A DNA stretch of 64,000 bases. It comes from Enoplolaimus lenunculus. Taxonomy: Eukaryota; Nematoda; Enoplea; Enoplida; Thoracostomopsidae. The notes under the pieces are model-generated. The model ran no database searches. It was not told where the DNA came from and saw only the letters and a program-made list of their open reading frames with translations. Made by a program: the position numbers and the translations under genes. Location: assembly GCA_030248215.1 (NCBI GenBank), contig JASANG010003672.1:1-64000 (forward strand), read 5' to 3'. Below are positions 1 through 11,960 of this stretch, piece by piece (position 1 is the stretch's first letter; every line of letters begins with the position of its first letter).

Positions 1-1960
1 CTCGCGTTAATTCTGCTTCGCAGCAGAAAAGAACGTCATTGATGAGACGGGACATTTTTTATATATATAGCTCAGGCTGAACTCGGCTAAGGGAAGGAGA
101 GCCACCCTGTAGCGCGCGCGTTTAAAACATTTAATACAGATTCGCGAACTAAGCAGTGCCCGAGTTAGTAAGCGTTGACAAACCAGTATTTTGTTTTTGA
201 ATCAGTACCTTAAATTTTTTTTCTTGTTTGCTTTGTTGTTTGTGTGTCTTTGTGTGTATTTAGTACCAATTTGTTAGTTTATAATTATCTGGTTGTGTTA
301 TTTCCGCTGGGATTATGTATTAGTCGATACATTAAGTTCTAAGCAACGTAGCAGGGAACATTGATACGAGGTCCGTCTTGCCCCCCTTTGTTGTATACAC
401 TCGCTGAAAATTTCGTACCGGTCGCTCATTGAACGTAGGATGTCAACCTGCGAGTGGATGTGGAATTTAAGAAGGTGCCTACACGACAGCACAAATAGAA
501 TTGGGGGTGTCCGTAGGTTACAAATTGTAAAAGAAAGGGGGACAACAACTTTCCCGCGCTTGGAGTGGATCAGCGGACTGACGATACTTTAGTTAGGAAG
601 TCCAGGCAACTATGTGGTTCTATTATTTTAATTGTTATTATTTTTATACGTGTCCATTCTTGTGCTGGTTGTTGGTCTTATGTACCGGTTGGCATGCTAA
701 GCCCTTGATACTCATGGGTTGGGTCCGGCTCGTGTACAGTTTTTTACGACGCACTTTTGCATTTCTGTCACCCCCGTATATTTTTCCCTTTTTTCTTTTC
801 GGCCCACTATCTGCTTGCGAGCTCCCAAGATTTGACTAGACCGCACTATCTGCACAGTAAGACTAGGTTCTGTTTTGCACAGTTTGACTAAATTGTGACT
901 AGAGGCAGCCCGTTAGTTGTCCGCGAGTTGTTTGTTTATGAGATTATTCATAGGGGCAGCAAACTTCGAGAAATTCAGTGTAAGTGAACATGTTCGCGCA
1001 AGAAACTGATAAGGGGTAACCGGTGACACCCCCTAGAGAAGATACGGCCATTCATTACGCTGTTATGGTCCCTAGGGTCTTTTTGTACCAGCCCGTCCCA
1101 TTCATGTTGACGGCTGCAGGACCCGTTCAGATCTAAAAAACTCAGGACATTGGAAAGACCATACAAGCTCCACTAATAGTCGGGTCCAACCCCCATGCTC
1201 ACCAGCATTTGAATAGGACTAAATGATTGCAGTGAGCTGACTAGAAACGCACTCACGCACTGTGTGTTATATCGCACCGGTATTGATAGTGTAGGCGTCG
1301 GAAACTGGCATTCTGAAGGAAAGAGAGAGGGGCTTACAGGGTTCGTTCAACCAGAAATGTTTAGGTATAATTACTAGATTCATTAGATCGCCGTGGACGT
1401 CTCTAGTGTACTGTCAGTTAAAGCGTGTACTCGCACCCATGCGGAATTTTCGGCTCATGCCCCCTTGATAGGTGAATACTATATAAAAGCGTACATTAAC
1501 GTGTGCAGGAAATTGCATATCGGTATAGGGCTCTCGCGATAGAGTTTCATAAAAGGGGGATGGGATTTTGTTATTTCAGTTTGGCTATTTGAGCTCTGCC
1601 ATATGCGTTATGATCCGGTACCGCTATGAGCTCAGAATTCTAGCTTAGTTAGAAACTAAACAGCACGTACTTCAGCGGGTGATTACTTGCGCCCCCTGGT
1701 ATGAGACCAGCGGCCTATAATACGCCGAGCATCGATTCTGAAACTCCCCGGCAACCATAAGAGTGTGTATACGCGGTGTATTTAAAAGCAGAAACTACGC
1801 TCGAAAGGGGAGTCGCAAATTATTTGCTCAAGCACGGGCGGCGACATTTTTACCATAGCAGTGGTGGTGTGTTGTGCACCGTAGGGAGAGAAAGAAGGAG
1901 ACTGTCTGTAATGACAGTTTAAATTTTCAAATTTTGAATTTTCAGTTAAGCAACGCCTCG
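1..1960. other. no gene recognised; compositionally distinct left end
   Basis: No exon chain, RNA gene or repeat could be supported here. The base composition is visibly more balanced than in the rest of the window, and the longest open frames (75 and 63 codons) have no splice sites or protein-like composition. It could be the remains of an old mobile element or a non-coding transcript, but no terminal repeat, primer site or domain is visible. Confidence 0.4.
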
Positions 1961-2299
1961 CTTCAGCCTAAGAGGGGTGGTCAGAATAGGATTGGGGGTT
2001 AGAAGTGTTTCTAGGCTCAGAACAAGTGATGGGGTACGAGGTTGGTTTTAGGCATAGAGGGATTTCTAGTAAGCTGCGATTCTTTGTGTTTTTAAGATGG
2101 TTGAGTTTGAGGGAGTGCGATTGTTGTTTTCCATATTTCAGGTTCGGAGCTGGCGTTCTCCCGGGTTCGGCACGCCGGATCGGCTGAGTAGGCCGTCCTG
2201 GCTGCCGTTTCAGGCCAACCAAGATTTTGCGACAAATTCTGAAATTTTGTGAACACTAATTTTTGAAATATTATTATAATTTTAGGCCCCCCGGATTTG

Positions 2300-3690
2300 A
2301 AAACCGGTTCCAATCATTTTGGACCCGTGTTTAAGCTGAGAAAGCCGCTCCGAACCTGCGCTATTAGTAGACATATCTGGAAATTTAGGACAAATTTAGG
2401 CTGTACGTACTGGTTGTGGAGAGGTTTCTCTAGGTAAATACTATTTTCATTTTCTAAAATATAGTGCGGAGACCGGTGCCAGATACTTACCCGTATCGCA
2501 TTGATTAAGAAAAACATCCTAGTTATAGCCCGCAATGCGGCAGTTAAAAATTTATAGACTTTTGAACATTTTGAAATTTTGTGTATGTGCGTCCGGAGGC
2601 CCGGTCCGAAAAATGCAATTTTCACTTTTCCGGAATCGGATGTTAAAATTAGTATCATTCGACTCAGCTCGGTCTGCTGATCAAGAAAACCACCCCAAAC
2701 CTTACCCGGAAACTAATAGATAAAAAGTTATGGACCTGTGGAGCTTTAGAGATTTAACGTGTACACGCTTTTACGGATCCCGGTCCAAAAACGCGATTTT
2801 CACTTTTCCGGGGTTGGGCGCTAAAATTGGTATCAATCGATTCAGCTCATCGAGCCGGTTAAGAAAACCACCCCGAACACTGTCCGCAAATCCATGCATA
2901 AGGAGTTATGGTCAATCAGAGTTTTTCAAGGTTTTACGTGTGTACGCTTTACGGATCGGATCCTGAAAAATGCGATTTTCACTTTTTCACGATCCACCAT
3001 AAAAATAGGTACCGTTCGATTCCGCGCATCGCGCTGAGTAGGAAAACCACCCCAAGCAGAGCTCGCTAATCAAAATTTAAAAAGTTGCGGCCATTTGAAA
3101 ATCTTTTATAATTTACGTGTACACACAAATTACGGATCCGGTCCTGAAAACGCGATTTCAACTTTTTCGAGCTACTGGGTCAAAATTGATATCATTCGAC
3201 TCGGCTGGCTGAGTAGAGCAAGAAAAACACCCCAAACATAGCCCGCAAACCCATAGTTAAAAATTTATGGTTAATTGGAAATCTCGAAATTTTGTGTGTA
3301 CACGCTTTGCGGATACGGCTCCGAAAAATGCGAATTTCACTTTTTCGGGGTGCGATGTTAAATTTGGTACCACTCGATTTCCCGCATTCTGCCGAATAAG
3401 AAAATTACCCCGAACAGTGTCCGCAAACGAATACCTCAAAAGTTATGGCCGGTTGAGGCTTTGGAAATTTCGTGTTTTTAGCACTTGGCCAGTGAGATTT
3501 GGAAGTTGTGATTCTCAGTTCTCTGGAGTCTACTATCGAAATTGGGACCATTCAATTCAGCGTATAGTCTCGGGCAGTAAAACTACCCCGATTAGGGTCC
3601 GCTGATGGATATTTAAGGAACTATGGCTCGTTGGCATTTTAGAATTCTGCACGTCATACTTGAAAGGAATGATCTCAGTTACCAGGCAGA
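2300..3690 (+). repeat. decayed tandem satellite, monomer about 178 bp
   Basis: Six consecutive diverged units begin near 2549, 2733, 2911, 3092, 3271 and 3449, with partial units on both sides. Each contains the landmarks GTGTACACGCTTTACGGATC, GATTTTCACTTTTTCGGG, a 'GGTACCATTCGATTC' segment, 'AAGAAAACCACCCCGAAC', 'GTCCGCAAA' and a terminal 'AGTTATGG'. Unit length is close to 178-181 bp and units differ from each other by roughly a quarter to a third of positions, so the array is old. Open frames inside it are by-products of the shared monomer. Confidence 0.85.
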
Positions 3691-4319
3691 CAATTTCTCA
3701 GGACCCCCGTTTTCAAAATAGCTACCCCTGCATGTATGAATCATAGCCAGACCAAGAACCCATACGAAATTTGTTTCCTTTAAGGCCTCGTGTTGGAGTC
3801 TGTGACTGTCAGTCAAATTTTTAGCAGGAGAGCATGAAAAATAACTTAGGTAAAATGCAGGTATACTGGTTTACAACGCTGGTCAGGATTTTCGGCAATT
3901 TACTCTTGATAAACTTACTAGTTAAATCTGACAACCTGTATAAGGGATTCGTGGCCTAAGATTTTTACGTTCACATACGAACGCGTTGTCTAACCTAAAT
4001 CTTTCTAATAATGTACTGCCTTTTTAATTGTTGTGCCTTGCTTTTTACTGCCATTGTATTTTATCATATACCTGACTTGTGATGCAGACCCCCATTCTAT
4101 CAGGAATACGTGCACGTAAATAGATTCAGCATGATTTCTTAGGTAGCAAGGGACGCCCTACAACAAAAGCTGCACGTGGTTCTTGTGATTTGAGTGAGAG
4201 TGTGGGAGAAGATCCTGCCCCAACCTCTTTCTGCTCCTGTACTGTGTAATATATTGTGCCCAGGCCCTGAGTAGGGGTAATCCACGTTGGCCCCCTTACG
4301 ACTTCTCACTTGAAAATTA

Positions 4320-4770
4320 AACACTGGGCGCTGTAGCCAATCGCAGGTTCTTGCGAATTTATCAAATGCTCACCTCTCATTGGTTAGCTGACACTGCGAG
4401 ATTTTTGTCCAATAAGATAAGATTATGATGTCTGTTTCTGGGGCGCACTGATTGGTCGAAATTTGGGCCTCGCGCGCTATATAAAAGCGGTGCACAGGCT
4501 GAACATTCAGTTCAGTTTGAGATTTTTCGGTTTTTCGCTCGCGTGCTCGAGCCGCGACAGCAAACCGATCTCTCTGCACACGGAGGCGACTTAGTGTGCA
4601 CGAGAGTTTCGGGGCGCTGATGCAAGGTGGGGTTATGCGCGTTTTGCGCAGGGGTAAAATTTTCTAAGAATTTTAAAGGGGGCCCGGTTAGAATTTTCCA
4701 GTTTTCACAAAAGGGGGTGTGGGTAAACTTTCGGGCTAAAATTTTGCCTGTCGTTGGCGACAACGCTGGT
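4320..4770 (+). mobile_element. LTR-like fossil with TATA promoter and primer-site-like tail
   Basis: A compact polymerase II promoter is visible: three CCAAT/ATTGG boxes (near 4378, 4408 and 4451), the TATA box TATATAAAAG at about 4480, and an initiator-like TTCAGTT about 30 bp downstream, followed by a GC-rich leader. At about 4754 the sequence TGGCGACAACGCTGG resembles the tRNA-derived primer-binding site that follows a 5' LTR. This is consistent with the LTR and leader of an old retroelement of unassigned family. No second LTR and no gag-pol-like coding region is recognisable, so if it is an LTR element it is a broken fossil. A host promoter is the alternative. Confidence 0.35.
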
Positions 4771-4849
4771 GTAAGATTTTTGGTGCAAATTTTAGGGGGG
4801 AAGATTATAAATCAAGAAAACCTGCAAGGAGGTGCCTTTTAGACAATGA

Positions 4850-6280
4850 ATGCAGAAAAATAGGCACAACTTTTATTAACAAAAACACTCGCAGGATTGA
4901 TTGTCAGCACGGTAGGGAAGCCAATACAGCCTGATGCTAAGCATCTAGGATATGACAAACAAAAGAGCTAAGGCCCTATCGTTATGGAAAACTTATGTGT
5001 ACCCCGTGATTTTGGGCGATTCTAGCCAGGCCCCAGTGAACTAAGTAATTAACAGGTCTCGACCAGTTGACAATCAAACTGCTGGATGTACAGCCTGTGA
5101 AGAATCACGCTTAAGACTAAGGAAAGTGTAGTGCCCTCGGAAACAGACACGGCATAACCAAAATAAACCTCTATGAGAAGTTTTCTCCAAAGATCCAACA
5201 ACTTTAAGTCTCGTGATCTAATGAGAACCTAATTAGGCCTCGGTGCAGCTTTTCAATAGGGGTTTAAAATAATCAGCAGCGGGCCCGACACAACAGCAAG
5301 TATAAGGAGAGCAAGGCTCAAGGCTTATACTGGCACCAGCTGACGCACCTAAGCGTATGTGGAGAGACATCTGCGGATGAAGTTGCCGTGTGTCCGGGCT
5401 TACTGTACTAAGGTGAAATCTACACTACTGAGGAACCAAAGCACCCTTAAGGATATACTCTCAGCGATAAGCCGCGCAGTCCGCGCTCAGATAATTCATG
5501 GTGCGTAGAGTAGCAGTGTTCACGGAGAACCCTCAAATCGACTAATTTCTTTTAGCAAATTACTATTAAGCATTAAGTTAGCTATCTGTAGGCTCGCTTA
5601 ATCTAACGGAATCAAGGGAAATTTCCTCAGTTGCGAAATTAGCAAAACAAGGTATTTCTTTTTAAAGGTTATCTATGTTGTACATAACTGTACAAATTCA
5701 TAATAAATCAAAACTTTAAACCTGGTTTAGTCCTGAACCGGGAGCGCTAGCAAATTCCTGGCCTAAGAGCCATGGCTAAAAAAATTGAAATAAACTTCAG
5801 AGCTAAAAGAGACTCAAACTTTTGCATAAATATGAAAAATTCACGACAATCAGAGTCTCAAAAGACAAATAAATAGCCCTGGTTCGAATCAGTGGCAAGG
5901 ACAATCAATTAAAAACCTTAAAGGCTAGGATCGATCCGCCTTTCTATCAAGACGGCCTATGGCCAAGTAAAGCAAAGCTAGGTGGAACCAACTAATTTTC
6001 ATAAATAAGACCATGCCTATGACAGAGTGTCATTAAGCCTAAACCATGAAAAATAGTTGTGAGCACACGGTTGTACTGAAATCCACGGAGAAAAAGCTAA
6101 TTGTTGTCGGTACGGCCTACTTACACGCACTCGGGGGTTCGTTAGAGCTTAGAGCATAGGCAGGCTTAGGCGTATGACGATGTCGGGATTTTGTGACTCT
6201 CAAAACCTGACATCACGCCGGGGGACCGTCATCCTCTAGGCAAGTAGCTTACTTTGGCAGATCCACGGCCACGAACACCC
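4850..6280. other. no feature recognised
   Basis: No splice-bounded open frame, RNA gene or repeat shared with the rest of the window was found. It could be the decayed interior of the LTR-like fossil to its left, but nothing in the sequence proves this. Confidence 0.35.
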
Positions 6281-6284
6281 GTGA

Positions 6285-6533
6285 GAGTATCATCTCGGAT
6301 TCGTCCGCAGGGATACTCGTTGATCGTACCCGTAACAATATCGCCCAAGCTTTTGATGCAAAGCAAAAAACGTTTAATTCAACGGATAGTTGCACTACCG
6401 GAAATATAGCAGTAACGAAGGGTGGCGGAGGGCCGGTTGAAAGCAAATAACAGTCCGTAACGGAATAACAAGGGGTACCCTCTGGGAAGACCAAGTAAAT
6501 ATCAGTCCCCCCCTCTTATTCATGTCACTGCAG
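6285..6533 (+). mobile_element. TA-flanked MITE 'F', right part only
   Basis: The segment from about 6310 to 6533 matches the 3' half of the complete copy at 53639-54068 (shared blocks CGTTTAATTCAACGGATA, 'AACGAAGGGTGGCGGAG', 'GGGGTACCCTCTGG', 'AAATATCAGTCCCCCC'). It ends in CTCTTATTCATGTCACTGCAG followed by TA, the same terminus as the other copies. The left end is not recognisable. Confidence 0.75.
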
Positions 6534-6887
6534 TACCTTGAATTGCGTTTCTTACACTCAATAGCCAAAAGCATTGACCATGTGGACTCGAGACTGATAT
6601 TTGCATTTAGTCTCTGAGACTGGCCGTGAACTGCCGCAGTTTGGCTGCGATAAATCTTTCAATTTCTATTGTTTTACTGAACTCTCTAGTGTTCATTCAA
6701 CTATTTAGTCAAACATACACTGTGCCTGTTAAATGACGTAAAACTATAAACAAAGGTTCTATCAAAAACGGCTCCAAGCAACGCATCAACCGCAACTATT
6801 TTACTCTTTATTTCTAGCTGCATTGACTACGGTATGTTACATTAATGTTTATTGCTTAACCGATTAGTATGTTTGTAATTTTTATAT

Positions 6888-7550
6888 GTATTACACACAA
6901 AATAAACTGTCTTGAAATTTTAAGACTCCTACTTTTTAAACTTTCAAGACATATATGTCTGATATTTCATACATTAATAGCCTTTAACAGCTCAAAAATT
7001 TGTGTCTGAATTGGTTAAAACATATAAATGTCTTATATTCAAGAAATTACTGTTGCCAATTTTAAAACATATCTTTCTTCCTTTCAAGAAATAGTTGCCT
7101 TATATTCAAGACTATTTCCCTGATTTTTATGTATATACGTAAAAAGTTGCTAAGTTTATATTTTTATAGGAGTGTATATAAATAATAAAATTTCAAGGAT
7201 ATTTCAAGTTGAGCTCAGACTCCCCAAAAACCTAAGTTTACGTCGTGGACGTAACTTAGGTTGTAAAATTAAGGTATTTCGTGGAGCTTTAGCCTTAATT
7301 TTAGAGTCGTTTTTCTGGAAAATTTTTGTGTTGTACTACAGATATTTTTGTCGTATATTGCGAAAATGTATGTCTGATATTTCAGAAATCGTTGTCTTGA
7401 TTGTTCATGAAACAAAGTCTTAAATTTCAGATCTTCAATTCTGAAATGTTCAGACCCGTATTTTTGAAAAATGTAAATAAATGTCTGGAATTCGAGACAT
7501 ATGTGTAGAGTTTCTTGAATATAAGACGATTTATTTTGTGTGTAGCTTAC
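6888..7550. mobile_element. 663-bp foldback element with 4-bp target duplication ATAT
   Basis: The left end GTATTACACACAAAATAAAC and the right end (reverse complement GTAAGCTACACACAAAATAA) form a terminal inverted repeat that continues imperfectly inwards with repeated 'GTCTTATATTCAAGAAA' blocks. ATAT flanks both sides (6884-6887 and 7551-7554). The centre holds two successive perfect-looking hairpins: AACCTAAGT...ACTTAGGTT at about 7229-7263 and AAATTAAGG...CCTTAATTT at about 7266-7305. No transposase frame. It is a non-autonomous element of unassigned superfamily. Confidence 0.75.
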
Positions 7551-7597
7551 ATATGGTATTTTAGTACGAATTGATTAATATTTTTTGGTTTTGACAG

Positions 7598-8170
7598 ACT
7601 GCAAATTGGAGTTGACGTCGCAAAAGATTGGTTAACGCCAGTTGACAGTGAAAACTTAACACTCGATGTTGAATGAGCTTTCATGTTTTTCAAGCTCTGC
7701 AAACGTGATGCGTCGTGAATTATTTCGCAAATACATTGCGAACCGTATGCGACAGGAAGGAACGCAACGGAGGATGAACTAGTCATGTCCTGTTGAAAAT
7801 TCTATACTTTAGGCATTCTGTCTGCTTTTTCATCCAATTACCGATATGGCACAAATTATCAGCTGGTGCCTATTCATGAAACATTTTAATGTTTTGGGTT
7901 TAGTATGCTTTTGGCTTACTTTGAAACACGTGAACAGCTGACTTCGTGCAAAGAAGGCGGCTGCCGCAAGTCTTGTGTTTCACGACTTGGTCTCTCGAAT
8001 ACCGGTGACCAGAAAACTCGCTTTGGTTCGTTGCAACGACCCGCAGGACGAGGTTGTTTTTGTTGACTCTGACTCTGTCGAGCTCGATCCGTGGCGAAGG
8101 GAATCCGAGTCCGACTTCCGTGTTCTTTCTCACATTTTGTTCAACATCTTTTTCCCAAAAATTTGTTTTT
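7598..8170. other. exon-like sequence, gene and strand unresolved
   Basis: Several protein-like frames compete. On + a polypyrimidine-AG acceptor at 7597 opens a frame reading IGVDVAKDWLTPVDSENL and ending in a stop at 7674. A second + frame, ATG 7666 to stop 7782 (38 codons), reads MRRELFRKYIANRMRQEG. On - an ATG at 7786 opens a 67-residue Ser/Thr-rich frame over the same bases. At 7951-8140 a + frame reads NDPQDEVVFVDSDSVELD and is unusually acidic. The GC content and lack of stops suggest real but possibly decayed exons. I could not build a phase-consistent chain, and no family is recognised. Confidence 0.3.
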
Positions 8171-8225
8171 CTCTGCACGTCAATATTTTTGCTGTTAGTC
8201 GGCTTAGTAGCCGTCTAAAAATTTT

Positions 8226-8399
8226 GGCCCATGTAAAGATCAGGGGCGGAACGTTTTTCTGGGGACTCCAATAGAGTAAGCTAAGTTTTAGACTATTTTT
8301 TGCTTGGCTTTGGCTTAGGATTAGGCTTAGATTTAGGCTTTGGCTTAGGCTTAGGAATATGCAGATAATACTGTTCCGCCAATGTTCTTTACATTGGCC
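8226..8399 (+). mobile_element. hAT-like MITE 'A' with internal TTAGGC array
   Basis: The terminal inverted repeats are GGCCCATGTAAAGATCAGGG at the left and, read in reverse, GGCCAATGTAAAGAACATTGG at the right. The 8-bp target duplication AAAATTTT is perfect (8218-8225 and 8400-8407), which is the hAT signature. The interior has no coding capacity and consists of TTAGGC/TTTGGC-type hexamers. This is the best-preserved reference copy for the family. Confidence 0.9.
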
Positions 8400-11300
8400 A
8401 AAATTTTTATCAAATTGTATCGTTTGAGTAATTTTGGGTGCGGTGGTAAAAGCTACGCTATCAGCGTAAATGCACTACGAGGCTGGTATGGCTATTACCA
8501 TTCCGAACACCGGTAAGCGGAGCGGCATAACTAGGCTCAGTAGTCAACTTCGATCCAAAAAGGGTACCCGCCAAGGTAGGGTGCAAAGACTTTAGTATGG
8601 AATAACCAACGTTATAGAAAATAGCAGCAAAACTAATTTTATCGTTTCTCAACGTTTTCTTGATTCGATTTGAAGCAATAATATTGCTTAAAATGTATTG
8701 TTTCCAAACCTCAAAGAAAAATCTGTCCACAGGTAGCAAAGTTGTTTACGCATCACTACATTTGGGTAGTAGTATATAGAATTTATAATTTAACGTGAGC
8801 TTACAGGCTCTATCTCGTAGCCATCGCCATTCTAACATAAATTTGATTTTTCTGATCAGAGATTAACAGGGTAATGAATATGTTTTTAAAAAACTTCATT
8901 TCTAAAAATAAACATTAATAAAAGGAGTTTCTTATACCGTTTCACAACACACGCAGGGTTAGACGATTTTCGGACAGAGAAAATATGCCGAGCCTGCCTC
9001 CCCTATAGGCAACTGAGATCGTTAGATAGTAAGAAAAACTAATTCAACTCTTCGGTTGAGTGCTTTCAAAAGTAAAAGTTGTCTTAAAGTTTCTAAACAT
9101 TTTACAAAATATATATTTATTGAATCATAACACTGAATACGGTGCTATAGCTGGTGTTTCAAATTTTTGAATGTTATTAACATTATCATTGATTTCAAAC
9201 CTATCACAGTCGGATCAGCTGGTTTTAGATTATATATAACGTTTACCTTCGGATCTACGGCAAAAGATCCATGGGCGTACATAATTTTAGGTATAGAAGA
9301 ATATATTCATTCCCGAAATACACTCAAGAGACAAAAATATAATTTTAAGCCTGTTTATAATACCCTGCTTGAATCCTAATAAACAGAAATAATGAAATCA
9401 TGGCCACGTCCCTGAGAACACTTAGTGGTAGGTATTGAGCTAATATTCCATTTTGCAAGAGAGTTTCAGACTCGTAGCCACTTGGTCATTTGTTCTTTAA
9501 AACGTTTGGCCGTCTATTGCAGGACCCTCATGAAATTGTTTGCCTCCGTCAGCGTGTTGAGCTGGCTACAGGCCAGAATTAGCCTTAATAGCGGTTAGCG
9601 AAAATAAATATATGTCTGAAAACTGAAAAACTCGATAGTGAAGTGAGCGAAAAGTTTAATACAAAAATTTGGTTTTGGACCGCGTCAGAGGGCTAGCCCT
9701 CGGCGGGTTTAATTGCTCGTTTTTAATGGTTGTCAAGCCTGTCAATTTAAGCAAACCTCGGCACATTTAGTTGTCAAAGCAAACTGCAAAACTTAATTAT
9801 CAGCAAATCATATGATTAAAAAATGGTTTGAAAGAGGCTTATGCTTCTTAGACCAAACATTTTTTACCGGTTTTTGAAAATGTCTATTTTTTTGAAACGA
9901 CTTAGTTTATTGAAACTTTGGTGTATGTCCAGACGTGGCAAGAAAACCAATCAATGATCGCCGTTTCGAAACTATAAAAACAAAATAAATGTCAGCGGCG
10001 CAATCGCAGGTCTGTTCAAGCCTCCGGCTTAAAATCAACCTTTTTTGCCCGATATTCCGATAATTTCGGTAGTAAAATTTAGCGTCTGCTTGTAATATTT
10101 ACCGTGGTTGCAATAGCACGTGAACCCATAACATACAAAATTCAAACTACTTCAAACATTTTGTGCAACACAGCCACCTAAACAATTTCATACTTCTACC
10201 AATACCGCAATCCACAGAAAAAACCCCAACTATGGATATTTTTTAAGTTTACAGAAACAGGAACTTTGCCTAGGATTGTCATTGAGCAGATTTTAGACAG
10301 AACTAATTAGCTTTGTTATTGTAATATTAAACTTATTGAACTGAAACGAGCAGTGTTCGCAAAATAGGTCCAATAATACAGTTTAGTCGGATAGCTTGTT
10401 TAAGCAAAACCAAGCAGCGTTAGTAACATGACTAAATTATTTTGATTTGAAACATATATCCCGTGGTGTAAAAAGTAATATGTATTTTGTACATGGTTTT
10501 TTGATAACATTGCTGGGTATTTATAGGTTTTTAGACTCTAAGCAATGAGCATGGTAGCATATTTGATAAGAACTGTGTTTTGAACAGAAATTATAGATGC
10601 TTAAAAACAATTCACATTCATCTTTGAAGATGATGTAGAGGTTAATTGAAATAAGCGATCAAACACAACAGTTATGTTGCGCTCTTCCGCCATTTCCACT
10701 CGCAATCTTAGGCTCAGACATATGTTTTGGTTTAGGTTTAGGAAAAAGCTATCCTATGTCTTGGCTAGACCTTGAGCCTAAACTTAAGTTTTCGGCGAAA
10801 CCTAATTTTAGCCAAAATATGAGGGAAATGTACAAGGGTCGTGAACTAGAACAAAATTTTCTATTTGTAAGATTACAGATAAGGACATTACTGACACGGT
10901 AGTTGTCTCCTTTGCAAAACACCACAAAGAATTATGGTATAAAATAAAGCTCTTGCACACTTCCCCTTACATTTTCATTTAGGCTTTTGCTTGAAGAACG
11001 GCTTCTTTGTCCAAATCCAAGCTTCAAGCTTAAATATGCTAGGCAAGGCTACAAGAGCCCAAAATGAAATTATTTACCTTTGTGAAATTTCACTACAAAA
11101 ACATTTGCGATCGTTTTGATAAATTTTAGGAAAGTATGTCTGAGCGGAAAAGTTAAATTTCGCAGTGTTCATGCATTCTTGAACGGAATGGCTGCAAGTC
11201 AATTTTGTGAGTTTTGAACGTCGAACCGGAACGAAATGAATTTAAAGTTTCCGGCAACTAAAAATGTTTTTATTGTGAGCGAGACAAAAAATGATCCCAA

Positions 11301-11960
11301 ATGAATTGTCATTTTTTATTTCTGATTAAAACAAATAAAGTATATATCAGTAGTAATTTATCAGTGTCCGACTATAGGTTGATGCAAAAAAATTATACGA
11401 GACTTAACTGGTTTCAGAAAATTGTTTATTTTATATCATGATTAATGCTTACGATTGAGAAAAATACCACAAATTTTTAACCGTTTTATTTTAGGAATAT
11501 TACCTTGAAAACCCAACAAAATTTGTAGCAAAAACGTAAACTGTTTTCAACATAAATTATGTCTTAATACTGATACGGATTAATAATACGCTATTAAAAG
11601 TTTTAAGCAAAAGACAAAACATTCCATTATAAATAACGATTTCTTGGAAGGATTTGATTGTTGTTATGCTACTAGAATTAGAGATTTTTGACCATTTTAT
11701 ACATGTGTGTGAAAGGTATGTTCGAGATGTGCTTACCACGGCTTTGCGTCCTTCCACGATATGAACGCATGCTGCTGCAATGCGGCAACAACCTGGCCGA
11801 ACAACTTGTAACCTCACCGTTTCAATGCTTAGCTTGCAGCAAAAATGTGTGCTAAATAAAATAATTACTATCGATAGCTAAGTATTTCTAAAGTTATAAC
11901 ACGCTTAAACTTAAGAACTAATTTTATAATAAAGCGAACTCTTCATTTTTGTTCGTGTCT
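8400..11960. other. non-coding interval upstream of the GPCR gene
   Basis: AT-rich sequence without a phase-consistent exon. It includes a TTAGGC-type foldback fragment at about 10706-10800 (GGTTTAGGTTTAGG facing CTTGAGCCTAAAC). Any GPCR promoter or 5' untranslated exon would lie here, but no TATA box or initiator could be singled out. Confidence 0.4.

Noticed and set aside
2314-3605. Several open frames of 60-114 codons
   Set aside because: They recur with the 178-bp satellite monomer and have no splice sites.
2300-3690. Possible CRISPR-like repeat-spacer array
   Set aside because: Units are contiguous 178-bp monomers without short identical repeats; the host is a eukaryote.
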